Translations under genes and position numbers: made by a program | Assembly (NCBI GenBank): GCA_021613335.1 | Contig: JAJTWR010000314.1 | Location: 57,501 to 121,500 of the forward strand | Direction of reading: 5' to 3' | Length of the DNA: 64,000 nt | Origin: Whitmania pigra | Lineage: Eukaryota > Annelida > Clitellata > Hirudinida > Haemopidae | Shown here: piece by piece, positions 10,060 through 23,352 of the stretch | Numbering within the stretch: position 1 is the stretch's first letter | Layout of the letters: each line of letters begins with the position of its first letter | Notes under the pieces: generated by a model | What the model saw: the letters and a program-made list of their open reading frames with translations, nothing else | The model's database searches: none | What the model was told of the DNA's origin: nothing

Positions 10060-11110
10060 AACCAAAAGCAATTGCATATCCATAGCAGCACCGGATTAAG
10101 CCGATGGGTGGCCTTGGGCCTACTTGTATTAGATGTCCCCTTTCCAATTCCCCTTATTGCACACACTATAACATCCCATACTAGTATCTAATATATAAAT
10201 AACACACTTTTAGGAAATACTGAACGGGGACTATTCTTCCGTTGCATATACACGAAATAAAATAAACACGAGTTTTACTTGTCAAATTCATTGACATAGA
10301 GAAATCCAGTTATAATAATTTCTACGAAAAGTGTAGTATAGCTAACAAGTAAATATGGTTAAAGGCAGAATGATTGAAGTCGTAACAGCACGGTTCAGAT
10401 ATTTTTCTACAGATCGATTTAAATAGCAAAGTCGCTGACGATGTCACTGAAGTCCAAATCGCCTACATATCTGATTCGATGCCCATTATAGCCAAATTTA
10501 CAAATCCTGTTTGTTTCGTGGATGTTCGTAATCGGTTTTCAATTAGTTTGAGTTTTGAGAAGGAACGCTTGTCGCTGCAGTTTGATAATAAAATAAAAAT
10601 AATGTATAGAAAACGCTCAGTGCTGATATCTTCTGATATCTCGTCTGTAAAAACATTGGCAACTGCCACAGACTGATGCAGTTTATCAATAAACGTAATG
10701 CCCAAGTCATCTGCATATAACCAGACGAGTTGCTCTGCTGTGGCACATGTTGAGTTTATGAGTACCTCAAACTCTAGTTTTGTTAAAATTAATCTTTGGC
10801 TTTCCTTTATTCTCATTGGTTGTTGTTGTCGCTTCGGCTTGTTGTGTATGTTGAATAAAAAGGCGTCATGGTTGTTAAACTTAAAATTCGATCTATTTGA
10901 AATTAATCTCAACAGCACAAAGCTCGACTGGTTCTTTCAATCGTCTAAAAAAGCTAAAATATGGCCTGAAATATCTTTATATGTTTGTTGGTCGAGATTA
11001 GCAACAAACTGAGCAGCTTTTTATATTCGTCTACTACCAAATTAAAGTTTTAGGAAGTTTTTTTATCCCTGCTATGTCCCAGCCGCTCTGCTCGCCTCCG
11101 AAATTAAGCC
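10060..11110 (-). mobile_element. hAT-family DNA transposon remnant
   Basis: The transposase C-terminal region lies at 10419-10918. To the left, near 10070-10140, the minus strand reads GTAGGCCCAAGGCCACCC then CGGATTAAGCC-like sequence, which resembles hAT terminal repeats ending in GGATTTAGCC/GGGCCC motifs. The right end is estimated at about 11.1 kb. Terminal repeats and target-site duplication are not clear. Confidence 0.55.
10419..10918 (-). pseudogene. hAT transposase (zinc-finger MYM1-like type), C-terminal fragment
   Basis: The frame from 10918 contains RSFSKLKLIENRLRTSTKQ followed by LAIMGIESDM, the conserved dimerisation-region end of hAT transposases of the ZMYM1/TTF-type group. 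A frameshift near 10460 moves the last conserved piece (DFSDIVSDFAI, then stop at 10419) into another frame, so it is not functional. It lies 560 bp upstream of the endophilin start codon. Confidence 0.7.
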
Positions 11111-11479
11111 CAAAATTTCTATTTATAATAATTTAAAATGTAAAAAAAATATTTTAACGTTTGCGAGTAAAGTACAATTTTGATATATTAACAATTAAAC
11201 GCTCCGCAGTGTCTCATTATTTTTTGTCATCTTTGAAAAGAAAAGTTACTTTAAAGTAGATCTTATTAAAATTTATTTATTTTAAATTAATTAAATCAAT
11301 TTGATTTCAAAATAAAATCTATGATATTAATTTGTTTACAAAGAGATTAATTTTTATTCGACGCCCATTGTTGCGCTAAAAGTTAACTGGAGCGACCAGC
11401 GGTCTGCCTTCGGCTTAGCACTAAAAACTGTAAACTCGTAACAACCTAAATTTTTTAATCGAAAATCTAAATTATTAAT

Positions 11480-14400
11480 ATGTCCATCGCAGGTTTTAAA
11501 AAACAAGTTAACAAGGCGAATCAGGTTACTTATCCGATACGTCTATCACCTGCATCTATCGAAAGACCGAAAGCATATATTGCTGCGTTAATTCACTATA
11601 TGTTTTAAAGAGCTGCCGGTGGCTAAATTTGAACAAATTTGTCATTTTGGATTTCGTGATGCTATATCATATTTTTTGGAAATATCAGAGTGATTTTAAA
11701 TTGTAGTTTGTCGTCGAAAAAATTGCTGGAGCCAAGGCGACTGAATTGGACGATGTATTCATTGATATGGAAAAGGTTTGATTGCTTAAATTTGAAGAAA
11801 AATATGAACTGCTCTGATTATTTGTTGGAGACATAAGCAATGCAAATTTATGAATAGATGGCAGCCATGAGGTTGAACATGGTCAATAAAACATAGCATA
11901 TCAATCAGATTGCTTGATTTTTTAACAATTACCTTGATTTTATACTGTTTTTAGTGTTTGTTGTTCCTGTTGTGTTGAGATTAAATTCCTAAATTTTGTT
12001 TTGCTATCATCTTTGGCACCCAAGACTTGTCAAATATTTACAATTTTGTAGTTGCATTTGTTTGAATTCAGAAATTGATAAATAAATTTCATTGAAAGGG
12101 AAATGATAACTTGTGTGTTTGTTGATTTCTTTGTTGTTGGAAAACTTTTCATGAGTTATGAATGACTGAATTGAAATTGTTGATGATGGCGGTAATGATG
12201 CTGTTACTTGCTTGTGATGATGATGTTGGTCTTGTTGATTGAGGCCTGGGACATCGTTTCAGCTTTTTCCAAGGGGCATACCCTTGCACAGCCTGAGGAA
12301 ATTACCTTTCTTTTTAGCTTCACGCCCTCATAAAACATGAGGATATGACTTTTTTGCGTCTAGTCTAAAGCCAGTACCCCCAAAATTACATCATTGCTGA
12401 TTGAGGCCATAATAAGTCGTTCAGTTGGCTCTGAAGTTCCCAAGCATTTGAAGTCTAAAAAAGGACAATGATGTTTTGACATCATCATTTCGTACAATCA
12501 TCATTCGTCCAATTTGGAACCAATTTTTTAATAAAACAACCTCTTTTTAACAAACTTAGCTTTTAAGTCGAATTATTGTTGTCAGTAAATTTGGTCTGGG
12601 AATTTTTGGTAGTTAATTTTAAATTAAACTTACCCATATATATATATCTTTAATTTAATTGATAATAAAAACATCTTTGATAATTTCTTGTGTGAATCCA
12701 GAAAACGGAGTCGTTTGAAAAGTTGATGCACGAGTTGTCCAGCAAAGTCACGGAACTTCTACAACCGAATCCTGGTTTGATTTTTTTTATTGGTGGAATG
12801 TTTTTACTTTAACGGAAGCGTTAAGTTTTTTGTGGTTACTATTGATATTATTAATTAATTTAAATTATTAACTAATTTAAATACGTTAAAGAGTTGAAGT
12901 CTACTTGAAGTCATTCCCTTTTTTAAACCAAATAACTTAAAGTTAAATAACTAACAATTAATAATGATCACATTATCATAACAACTAATAATAACAACAA
13001 TAATTGTTAATTTATAAGATGCACAGCATGCGATACTATCACAACTTATTATTTTAATCACGTCGTTGTCATCATTATCATTACCTTTACCATTACCCTA
13101 GCCTCGAGGGTGAAAATGGCAGCTTCAAAGGGCATCTCAAAGATCAAAGGTCACTCTGGCAGCTCCGCTTACCCCCAACCCGAGGGTAACCTGGCAGAGG
13201 TCATGCTAAGGTTTGGCCCCGAATTTGGGCCGCAGTCTGCCTATGGTGAGTTGAGTTTGATTTTGGTTGCTCTTATTAACTCATTAGTTTTGAAGCTCCA
13301 TTTGGGAAGTGTATAATTGTATTGATGTAATAAGACTGTGATCCATTATCACGTGTGCTTTTGCTCTATAATTCCTAAGGATTGTTTGTGATTAGTTGCG
13401 GTTAATGATTTATTATGATTGTTATAAACGTTATGATGATGTTTATTAATATTATTGTATTATTATTTGGCATGCAAGTTGGCTCAGAGGGTAGAATATC
13501 AGAGAATGTCGCTTGGACATGGCACTATATAAATGGTTGAGCTATACAAATAAGCTTATCATTATTATTATTTTTATTAATATTATTGTTGTTAGTGTAT
13601 TTGACTTGTTGTGACTAATAATTTTATTATTATGATTGTTATTGTTATAATGGTATTGATAATGATTATTATTATTATTACGATGATGATGATGATTATT
13701 ATTACTATTATTATTTTGCAATAAATTACTTGCTGAGCATGTGGAAAAAACGAGTTGATGACAATTTTCATTCTCAGTTTTTTGAGGTTAAAAATAAAAA
13801 ATTAAAAATAAAAAATTACCCCAGACCAACTTACAAATTGAGTCGAATGTTTGAAATAATTCAAGTCTGGCGAGGAAGCAAACAGCCTTCAATGGGATTA
13901 TTCGTTTATTATTATTTTTGTTGTTGTTATGATTACTTATTATTATTATTATATTATTATTATTTTATTATTATTATTATTTTTATTGTTATTATCCTCG
14001 TCATGTTGTTGTTATTATTATAGTTATTATCCTCACAGTCTTGATCAAGATCATCATCATAATCACCGTTATTTGTTATTTGTCGACGACATGTTGTTTT
14101 CAAGTTTCTCTCCACATGTTTCCAAATGAACTTCATATGTTTAGCATAACTCCAGGCTATCCAAATTCGATCATGATTCGCGGTGCATGGATGCACTTCT
14201 CATGCATTCCTCGGTTCGAATTAATGGCAACTACTGAATTAACAGTTGAATTTTTGTTTGTAGTTGATTCTGATATATTAAATATTAAGGGATATTTTTT
14301 ATTGCATTTGTAATTGTTGTTGTTGTTGCTTGTCATTCTGATGTTGCCAACTTCTTTAACAGTTTCGTAGGCCGATACTTGCATCGCGATTGAGTGGGTA

Positions 14401-14781
14401 CTCGAATAATTTCCAACCCAACAAATATGCAAATTCTATGAATAAACACGAAATAAATGTTTATTATGATTTATAAACTACATCATAAATAATAGTAATC
14501 ATTAATCATTAATAACCCTTACAATCTATAACTACTATTGTTCTACATACACAGATATAATAATGATAATAATAATAGTAATATTAATAACATTAATAGC
14601 GATACTAATGATAATATTAATAATTATGTCATAATTAGGGAGGGCACTGGTGGAGGCAGGAGAGTGTTTTCGAGAAATGTCTGACGAGAAGTACAAACTC
14701 GAGGACATCGTCAAACAAAACTTCATCGAGCCGATACAACAGATAGAGAACAAGGAGCTCAGAGAAGTCAATGTTGGTTAC

Positions 14782-14812
<31 letters not shown>

Positions 14813-15393
14813 GTTGTTGTTATTGTTATTATTATTATTACTGTTATAATTATTATTATTATTGTTATTGTTGTTATTATTATTATTATCGTTATTATTA
14901 TTATTACTAGTGCTGACACAAAACCTTGGCAGTGATACTAAAATGCTTCTTTTCCACGACAGCTATCTCTCTTCCTCATCACCACTATCTCTCCACTTCT
15001 GTTCTCATTTGAAATGGAACTTTTTGAAAAGCTCTATCTAGAGATTCTATAGGCTGTTGTTATTTATTATTGTTATTATTCTATATTCTGTGTTTATTTA
15101 TATAGCATCATTAAGTTGTTATTTATTATTGTTATTATTTTATATTCTGTGTTTATTTATATAATGTCATTATGTTGTTATTTATTACTGTTATTATTCA
15201 ATATTCTGCGTTTATTTACATAGCATCATTATGTTGTTATTTATTATTGTTAATATTCTACATTCTGTGTTTATTTACATAGCATCAGGGGCACCAAACC
15301 ATTTGTAAGGGTCACGAACACGACATTTAATGACTGTTGCTTTCACTGTTGTTCCCAGGCACCTCTGAGAAGACTTGCATGACATTATTAAAC

Positions 15394-15456
<63 letters not shown>

Positions 15457-17818
15457 GGAGGCACATCAAAAATACCCTTTTACCAGGAAACGAGGAATAG
15501 CCATCATTCTTGATTCTTGTTGTTGATGATAATAATAAATATTATGGTGGTATTGCCAATAATTGTTACGTATGGTGATGATGGTGTTAGTGGTGGTGAT
15601 GACGTTTAAATACCTGGTTTTTTCCAGCATCATCGCAAGAAGCTCGTCGGCAGACGACTGGATTACGACTGCAAGAAGAGGAAACACTCAAAAGGTCGAA
15701 CGAAATTACTGTTGCAGCCGTTATTTAGGCATAAGCCAATTAACATAATGAATCAATAAATAAATAATTACTTAATTATTTGTGATCTATTGATTAATGC
15801 ATCCAAATGAATTCTTACGAATGTTCCTTCTGTTTCTCAGAATTGTGTGTTTGCTAATCTTAGAATAATGCTTTCTTAGGCTTGAAGTAAATGTTACAAT
15901 TTTTTGTTTATAAATTTATTTTTATTATTATTATTATCATTATTATTATTATTATCATTATTATTATTATTATTATTAAAACAAACATAGATTTTCGTTT
16001 GTCTCTGTCTTGTTTATGAATGCAATTCTAATACGAAACATTTCCTTGTTTTTCAGAGGGTGAGTTTACGAACCTCGGAATTTTCTTGGCTGCTAGATTT
16101 TAGAATGCTTTGTTTTTTTTAGTGGGCTTTTAAATTTCTGACTGAATGTAATTATTTATTATTTGTTACTTATATGATTATTCATGTTCATCCGCCTGGA
16201 ATAAATAACATTTGCTGTCTCAAGCTTGGAGGCCCTATGACTATTCAGGACATCTGTGATTAGTTTATCATCATCATTACCATCATCATCACCATCCTTG
16301 TCATCATCACTTCTCGTCATGCTTCAATGATTAGTTTAAGGCGTCCTGCTTCAAACCTGTGCCTTATAAAACTTCTGAACTTCATTCTCACAATATTTGA
16401 ACTACCTGCTACCTTTGCTTATCTGTCTGTTCTTTCTGATGATGTCAATGTTATTATGCATGATAATTAATCGAATTATTGTTATTGCTGTATTACTGTT
16501 GACATTATTATTATTGATGTTGTCATTATTGTTATACACAAATTATAATCAGCCACTTGTTTATATTATCATTATCAAGCGATCGACTGCCCTATGTATC
16601 TTAAACTTGGAGTCGTTTCTCCCGTTTTCATTTTGTGATTGATTGATCTCAACATGGATTGGTTGTATCGATTGATTATTTGTGATTGAAAACCGCTTGC
16701 TTTCAAATGCCAGCCTCTGACCCTTATTAAAGGCTCATTAACATTTCATGAATTAAACATTTCATTCCTCTCCGTGGCATTAATTAGTCATGAGGATCAT
16801 CCACGAGTCTCTGCTAGTGAATATCTATTAACGATCACATTATTTTGAATATTAATTTACGCCATGAATATTAACAACTATTGTCAGGCAGCCACATCAC
16901 CCAGGAAGAACTGAACACGGCTAGGGACAAGTTCGATGAGAGCAAAAATCTGGCCGAGGCAGCCATGTCCAATCTCCTTGATAATGATGTCGGTTTAGAT
17001 TAGATCATCATCATCACCATTGCCTTACTTGATACAGACTGTTAAAATTGATTTTAAAACCATTTGCAATGTTTATTCGTAGATCCTAGTTATTACTTGT
17101 AATCATTTTGAATTACTTTGTTATGTAGTTATACAAATGGTTTTTATTGTTTATTATTTTGTTTATAATGATTAATTACATTAATAATAGTTATTAATTA
17201 TTTATTACAAACTCAGGCGGAACAAATCTCCCAGCTGCTCTCGTTCGTCGAAGCTGAGATGAATTACCACAAGAGGTGTTCTTTCCTATTGGAACATCTC
17301 AACCAATCACTGAAGGAGAAGTAATTGTGTTTTTGTAATTGTAATTGTAATTGTAACTTCATTTATATAGCTCCAATGCATAGCATCAGAGGCGCTTCTT
17401 GTAACCATTTATATAGCGCTCCTTCCCAAGGGCGCTGTCGGCAGTGCAGGCTGGGTTTCGAACACGACACATTACGACTGTTGTCATTATCGCCGTATGC
17501 AGGCACGTAACCCGTTCGGCTAACCTGCACGCCCCGTGTTTTCATGTTTATTAATTATAATGTTAATGTCAGTGATGCCATCAATGTTGATTAATGAATA
17601 TTTAAGAGCTACTCATTGCATTAAATTAATGAAATGAATTTGTTTTATGTAATAGTGTCAATGCATTGCATTCATAATTATCATATCACATCTAATTAAT
17701 TAGTTAATAAGATATTGTTGGTATTACTATTATCATCATCATTATCATTATAATTATTAGCTCTCAGTATGCACAACATAATCACGTTAGTCAGCTAATA
17801 TTAGTTAATAATGAATTG

Positions 17819-17862
<44 letters not shown>

Positions 17863-18772
17863 GTTATTATTATTATTATTTATTATTATTATTATTATTA
17901 TTGTTATTATTATTATTATTGTTATTATTATTATTATTATTACTGACATTATTATGAACCATCAGCATGCACAACATCACAATCATCCTGATCTTGTAGC
18001 TTTACTAAATGTTTGACCGTCTTCCGTTGGAAACAGGCAGTCTCTGGCATCTTCAGCCCCAAAGAGGGAGCCAAGGATGTACTCCAGTACCAGTTCGGGG
18101 AACAGGTCGAGCCGCGGTGGGGAAGGCTTCAGTGCCACGGACTACATCACACCGAGGAATACCTCGCCCCAACTGATCCATTTTAACAGCGGTATCCTTA
18201 TTGCAACTGTTCTAAATATGTACATCATCATCATCGTTGTTGTCTTCATTGTGTTAAATACTGCAATCATCATTTTTAGTATCGCCATCATCGCCTAAGA
18301 CAGCAACTCGTTGATGTCAGATTCATGCTGCATCCATTCATTGATGTCAAATTCATGCTGCATCCATTCATTGATGTCAAATTCATGCTGCATCCATTCA
18401 TTGATGTCACATTCTTGCTGCATCCATTCATTGATGTCACATTCATGCTGCATCCATTCATTGATGTCTGATTCATGCTGCATCCATTCATTGATGTCAC
18501 ATTCATGCTGCATCCATTCATTGATGTCTGATTCATGCTGCATCCATTCATTGAAGTCACATTCATGCTGCATCCATTCAGAATCCAATGAAGTGAAGGC
18601 AGAAGCTCTCTTTGACTTTGAAGCAGAGAACAACAACGAACTCGACTTCAAGGCAGGAGCGATCATCCGGAACGTGACGCGCATCGACGAAAATTGGCTG
18701 GAGGGAACATTTGGAGGGAAAACCGGGTATTTTCCAACCGCTTACGTGAAGGTCATCTCGGGCTACTTATGA
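11480..18772 (+). CDS. SH3GL (EndoA): Endophilin-A, complete, ten exons (360 aa)
   Basis: Endophilin-A bends membranes at endocytic sites and recruits dynamin and synaptojanin through its SH3 domain. Exons: 11480-11524, 11707-11775, 12702-12774, 13102-13245, 14639-14772, 15628-15694, 16888-16988, 17217-17320, 18037-18191, 18582-18772. All phases match. Residues 1-15 (MSIAGFKKQVNKANQ) are the amphipathic H0 helix typical of the A type, not B. The BAR domain runs to about residue 245, with landmarks LLQPNP, YPQPEG, VKQNFIEP, GRRLDYDCKKR and DKFDESK. A Ser-rich linker covers about 246-297. The SH3 domain covers about 300-358 (ALFDFEAENNNELDF, IDENWLEG, GYFPTAYV). Length equals the family norm of about 350-370. 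Several introns hold SINEs or ATT arrays, and a minisatellite ends exactly at the last acceptor. Confidence 0.95.
12247..12372 (+). repeat. Dispersed repeat, copy 1 (endophilin intron 2)
   Basis: Shares GGGACATC, TTTTCCAA, GAGGATATGACTTTTTTGC and TCTAGTCTAAAG, in the same order, with 20560-20675. It is probably a fragment of a dispersed element of unknown class. Confidence 0.6.
13469..13575 (+). mobile_element. tRNA-derived SINE, internally deleted
   Basis: Starts GGCATGCAAGTTGGCTCAGAG (A box), lacks most of the B-box region, keeps GGCACTATATAAATGG and AGCTATACAAATAA, and ends in ATT triplets. Lies in endophilin intron 4. Confidence 0.7.
14778..14910. repeat. ATT/GTT microsatellite in endophilin intron 5
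   Basis: Begins directly after the exon 5 donor (GTTGGTTAC). Confidence 0.9.
15056..15382 (-). mobile_element. Truncated SINE with its 3' tail tandemly repeated
   Basis: 15268-15382, read on the minus strand, is a SINE with a GTGTCGTGTTCGTGACCC B-box area and GATGCTATGTAAATAAAC tail. That tail, with adjacent ATT-like sequence, is repeated about four times with a period near 60 bp from 15056 to 15300. Lies in endophilin intron 5. Confidence 0.65.
17326..17533 (-). mobile_element. tRNA-derived SINE, near full length
   Basis: On the minus strand: GGCGTGCAGGTTAGCCGAAC (A box), a good B box GTTCGAAACCC, two GCTATATAAATG motifs and a TTACAA tail that runs into exon 8's donor region. Lies in endophilin intron 8. 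Confidence 0.75.
17816..17942. repeat. ATT microsatellite in endophilin intron 8
   Basis: Nearly pure ATT triplets with a few GTT interruptions. Confidence 0.95.
18311..18580 (+). repeat. 30-bp minisatellite abutting the endophilin SH3 exon
   Basis: Nine units of 30 bp, each ending CATGCTGCATCCATTCA (one with CTTGCTGC). Variation is confined mainly to the TCAGATT/TCAAATT/TCACATT/TCTGATT position. The last unit's end plus the next base forms the AG acceptor of exon 10. The array is open in the same frame as the SH3 exon. Confidence 0.95.
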
Positions 18773-19772
18773 GGGCTCGCCATCTGCCCCCATCTACGAA
18801 CACCATCATTGAGAAGTTGAATCAGACCTACCTGACCAAGCTGCAGAATTTAAAAGATAATTTTTTTCATATTTTTGTAATAATTTATTTACGCCTATAG
18901 ATTTTTAGTATGGTCTTGCGACATAATAGAAATCGTCCGTGCTTCATCGGTTTGTGAATTCGTGACTCCGAATGACTCGAGCGGACGGCGGTCAGTCTCG
19001 TTCCACTTGGTCGAAATTTTCAAATTACTCCCTTAGTTCTGCCAGTGCCTTAGTTTCGACGTTTCAGTGGCTTTAGAGCTTTCGTCAGAAACTTTGACAT
19101 TCGAATCGATGCCTTTCCTCGTCCCCCCGAATCAATTGACCTTTTTGAAATGTGACCTTTTTCCGATGAAATTGCCTGCGTTTTATTTCAATATTTGGAG
19201 TTTTGCTTTCTGAGTTCTTAGCAAGCGGTTTCTAAAAGTTTAACGGCAAATCTTTCGAGTTTTCGTTTCATCGCTGAACATCTCGTGAGTTCCGTTTTCA
19301 ACACTTTGCATTTTTTGCTTCCCGTCGTGTTCAACCATGCCACTTGAAAGCTTGCCTTTCACACAGAAATCTCAGTTTGTTAACTTTGCTTCAAGCATTT
19401 TTCTCTGCTTTGCAGCGGTCTGTCCGTCTTTGCTCAATTCCTAGCTGTCTTACTGAGAACGTCTGAAATGTCACTTTACATTTTGCTACAAAACACCGTC
19501 GATTGTGACCGGAGCCTCTATGCAATTGAGAAGTGTCGTTTCGGGCTTTAGTCGTTCACTTTTATGCCTTGTGGTTTGCCTCTAACATTCATATCACCAT
19601 GTCGATTCGAGACAATGCGATTTTAAACTTCATTTTTTGACGTCGAGGAACATTCAACGATTTCACTTTTTAATGTAACGCGTTTTATTCATGTGTCAAA
19701 ATTTTCAGATTTTAAAATTTCTAAAGAATAAAACATTTCGTACTAAAAGTCAAAATCCTTATCGTAAATAAA
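18773..19772 (+). other. Probable endophilin 3' UTR
   Basis: About 1 kb of T-rich sequence without triplet arrays or a credible ORF follows the stop. Candidate AATAAA signals lie at 19727 and 19767. It reads as unique sequence, unlike what follows. Confidence 0.45.
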
Positions 19773-21667
19773 TGTATTTGTAAATGTATCACTATGTGAC
19801 CATCCAAGTTTATTCTGATCTAAATATATAATCAATAAATAAATAAATTTACTTGAGTTCAGCTTCCATGCGGAGGTTAGATCTAGATTTAAGATTGGCT
19901 ATCGATTTTGGTCAGCTGGTTTTGGAATTCATCTGCAGAGAAGAATTGTGCTTTTAAAAGTGTGGGATGTGTGAATGATCTTGAAAACCATTAATTTCAA
20001 GGTCGCTTGACCAGTATTGCATTTGACAGCAGCCTTTAGTCGCAGGAATTAAGAATAGCTTCATGAATTGCAATTCTGTATGAATATGCAGCCAGCCTGT
20101 TTTGTAAAAAATTTATAAAAGAACTACTAAGATTGCAGTTTTTAATTATTTTTTTATCAGCAAAATACAATTTTTGTCACTCCAAATCTTGTTAAAATCT
20201 ATACCTGTATAAAAAACAATGACAAGATACATGTAGAACATTTAAAAATCTCTAAAATGATCTATACCATGCCTTTGAAACCTACTTATTAAGGCCTTCT
20301 TTTGGCAAAAAGTGTCAGTATAACACCACTGTAACAAGTCTTGAGCCAAATAATCATATAACCAAATAATCTTGTAACCAGATAATCACTAACTGATGTT
20401 TATTTATTTATTATAGTCTATTGCATGACTGAGATGATTTGGACTACTAACTTATGTGGATAGCCAGTCACTTGTCTTACAATCTTGCTTGTATTAGAGG
20501 TGAACCATTAATTTTTGCTTCCCAGGTGCTTTGATGGCTTGAAATATTGGGAACTGAATGGCAACCTGTTCAGGGACATCATTTCACCATTTTCCAATGG
20601 GACAAACCCTCTCACAATCTGAGGATATGACCTTTTTTGCATCTAGTCTAAAGTCAACAACCCAAATGACATCCCTATACACTTTTAGCTTTTTATGGTA
20701 AATCTGGCTGCACGTGGAACATTGCGTCCATATAGTCTTCTAGGTTGGCCTTATCCAAATAACCTCATTTCCTTAGTTTTTGGTTTATCTCGAGATTCCG
20801 TATCATACTCTATCTCCATGCAAGACTACTTTTACCTGCAAGGCATGGTGATCCACAAATCTTCTTAATTTAAGATTTTTCTTGTTAACCACACTCTCCG
20901 CTTTCAAAAGACCACAGTAATTTTCCAGTTGTTGTAATGAGAACAACAACCAGACAAGGTATTTCTACTTTCCCAATTGAGCGCCAATTGTGGTTATCCA
21001 TATCCAAATAACTCAGAATATTTGGTCAAAAAAATGAATCTAACATTGAGATTAATGATGCTCTGCAGAAATCTAGTGCAATAGCCTTGAAACAAGGGTG
21101 GACCTTGAACACTTTCTCGGGGGCCACACACTGGAATCGGTGTGCATATCTAGGTGAAGGGGGAAAATACCCCTAAAATTTTCGTACATTATCTAAATGA
21201 TTATTAAACATATTAAGTTAAAATACTTTTTTTTAACATTTAATTTATTTTTTATTAATTTTTAATATATAGTGTAAAATAGTATAGTATATAGTATAAT
21301 TTATTTACTTAATTTTGTAATAAATTTTCCAAATGACAGGGATAGCCATGGCCCGCCGCCATTGTCTTAAAATGGGCCATGTTTTATTTATTTATTTAAT
21401 TGATTATAGTCCTTTGCATAACTGAGATGATTTGAACTTTTTTGTTCAATGTGTCAACCTCACTATTTGTGTTTAGTTTTGTAACCCTGGCGATAAAACA
21501 TTGTCATTTTTGAAATTATGCGTCTATTGTCATATTTGGAATATCCGTAAGCCTTGCATGATATTTGAGATTTGATTATTTGATAAATAATTAAAGTTAC
21601 AGCATCCGGAAAACCACTAAGTTTAGGTACGAAGAAAAAAATTGTCACCACTTCAACTTGTGTGAGA
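19773..21667. other. Intergenic region with dispersed repeat fragments
   Basis: No gene seen. Contents: fragments of an AAAT-tailed repeat family on the minus strand (20397-20446, 21384-21436), a second copy of the 12.25-kb repeat (20560-20675), and a possible hAT-type terminal motif at 21099 (AAGGGTGGACC, then GGGGGCCACAC). Confidence 0.5.
20560..20675 (+). repeat. Dispersed repeat, copy 2
   Basis: Matches 12247-12372 in order and orientation, best at GAGGATATGACCTTTTTTGC and TCTAGTCTAAAG. Confidence 0.6.
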
Positions 21668-21720
21668 TAATGATGATGATGATGATAATAATAATAATAA
21701 GAATAATAATAATAATAATA

Positions 21721-21811
<91 letters not shown>

Positions 21812-21847
21812 AAAACAACAAGCAATAATAATAATAATAATAATAAT

Positions 21848-21878
<31 letters not shown>

Positions 21879-21888
21879 TAATAATAAC

Positions 21889-21926
<38 letters not shown>

Positions 21927-22010
21927 TAATAATAACAATATTAATAATAATAATAATAATAATAACAATAATAACAATAATAATAATAATAATATAACAA
22001 TAATAATAAC

Positions 22011-22051
<41 letters not shown>

Positions 22052-22174
22052 TAATAATAACAATATTAATAATAATAATAATAATAATAACAATAATAAC
22101 AATAATAATAATAATAATAATAACAATAACAATAATAACAATAATAAAAAAATAATAATAATAATAATAATAAC

Positions 22175-22256
<82 letters not shown>

Positions 22257-22279
22257 TAATAATAATAATAATAATAATA

Positions 22280-22310
<31 letters not shown>
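21668..22310. repeat. Long TAA microsatellite (about 640 bp)
   Basis: Interrupted TAA/CAA triplets with internal higher-order repetition of blocks containing ACAATAATAATAACAATATT. Long poly-Leu and poly-Ile ORFs on the minus strand are artefacts. Confidence 0.95.
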
Positions 22311-22313
<3 letters not shown>

Positions 22314-22894
22314 GTAGTGATAACCCCGATACACGACACGGTCCAGTCTATAATTTAACCCCTGATTGACCTCGTATAATGAAGTTGCTTCTGGAAAATC
22401 GGTTGGAGCCAGTTGACCTAACAGGAGGTTATGTCCAGAGACTTTTAAATAAGTTTTATTCATTTTTATTTTATTTTATTTTATTTTAATTCATTCTATT
22501 TTATTTTATTTTATTCATTATTGTTTCAGTGAGCGCTAAAAAATTTGCAAACTTAGGGAGTTTTGTAGTAAATGCAATTAGGTGGTTATTAAGATTATTA
22601 TTAAGATAATTTTTCATTTGTAATAAAACTTCTTACATTTAAGTACTTGATATCTAAACTCAGGGTTGGATAATCTTTCAGGTATTTTTGTTTATAAAAG
22701 CAAACGTCGTATTGTTTTCAGTTACGTTTGTCTCATCGGAGTCCACATTTATTATTCATGATGTAATAGCCTGTGAAAATTCGATTTTAAATACACAAAT
22801 AACAACTCGAACATCGATGACTTTCAACTCACCTTTTTGTAAACAAAAAACTGTTACTATAAACATTTTAAACACATGTTTCCGAGTGTCAAAA

Positions 22895-23268
22895 ATGAGT
22901 GCATTGAAATATTGTTGTATAATATTTCTGCTTTTGCTCTCACAGCATCAATGGATAATACTCGTCGTAAGCTGTCGTTAAATAATTAATAGATAATTAG
23001 AAAATTAATAATAATTCTAATAAATACATTTAAATTCGACATTCTTAACAACCTCAGACTGACGGAGCTCGAGCTACATTGGAGCTGTTCACAAATTTTT
23101 ACATCCAAGCACATCAGCAGGACATCGACTGGATAAAAGAGACTTTCAGCACCGACAACACTTTGAGAGGAATCGTGAGTTACTCGATTGATTGATTGAT
23201 TGATTGATTGAATGATTGATTGCTTGCTTGCTTGCTTGATTGATTGATTGATTGATCGATCGATCGAT

Positions 23269-23352
<84 letters not shown>

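Noticed and set aside
18311..18580. CRISPR-like array
   Set aside because: Head-to-tail 30-bp units without spacers inside a eukaryotic intron; this is a minisatellite.
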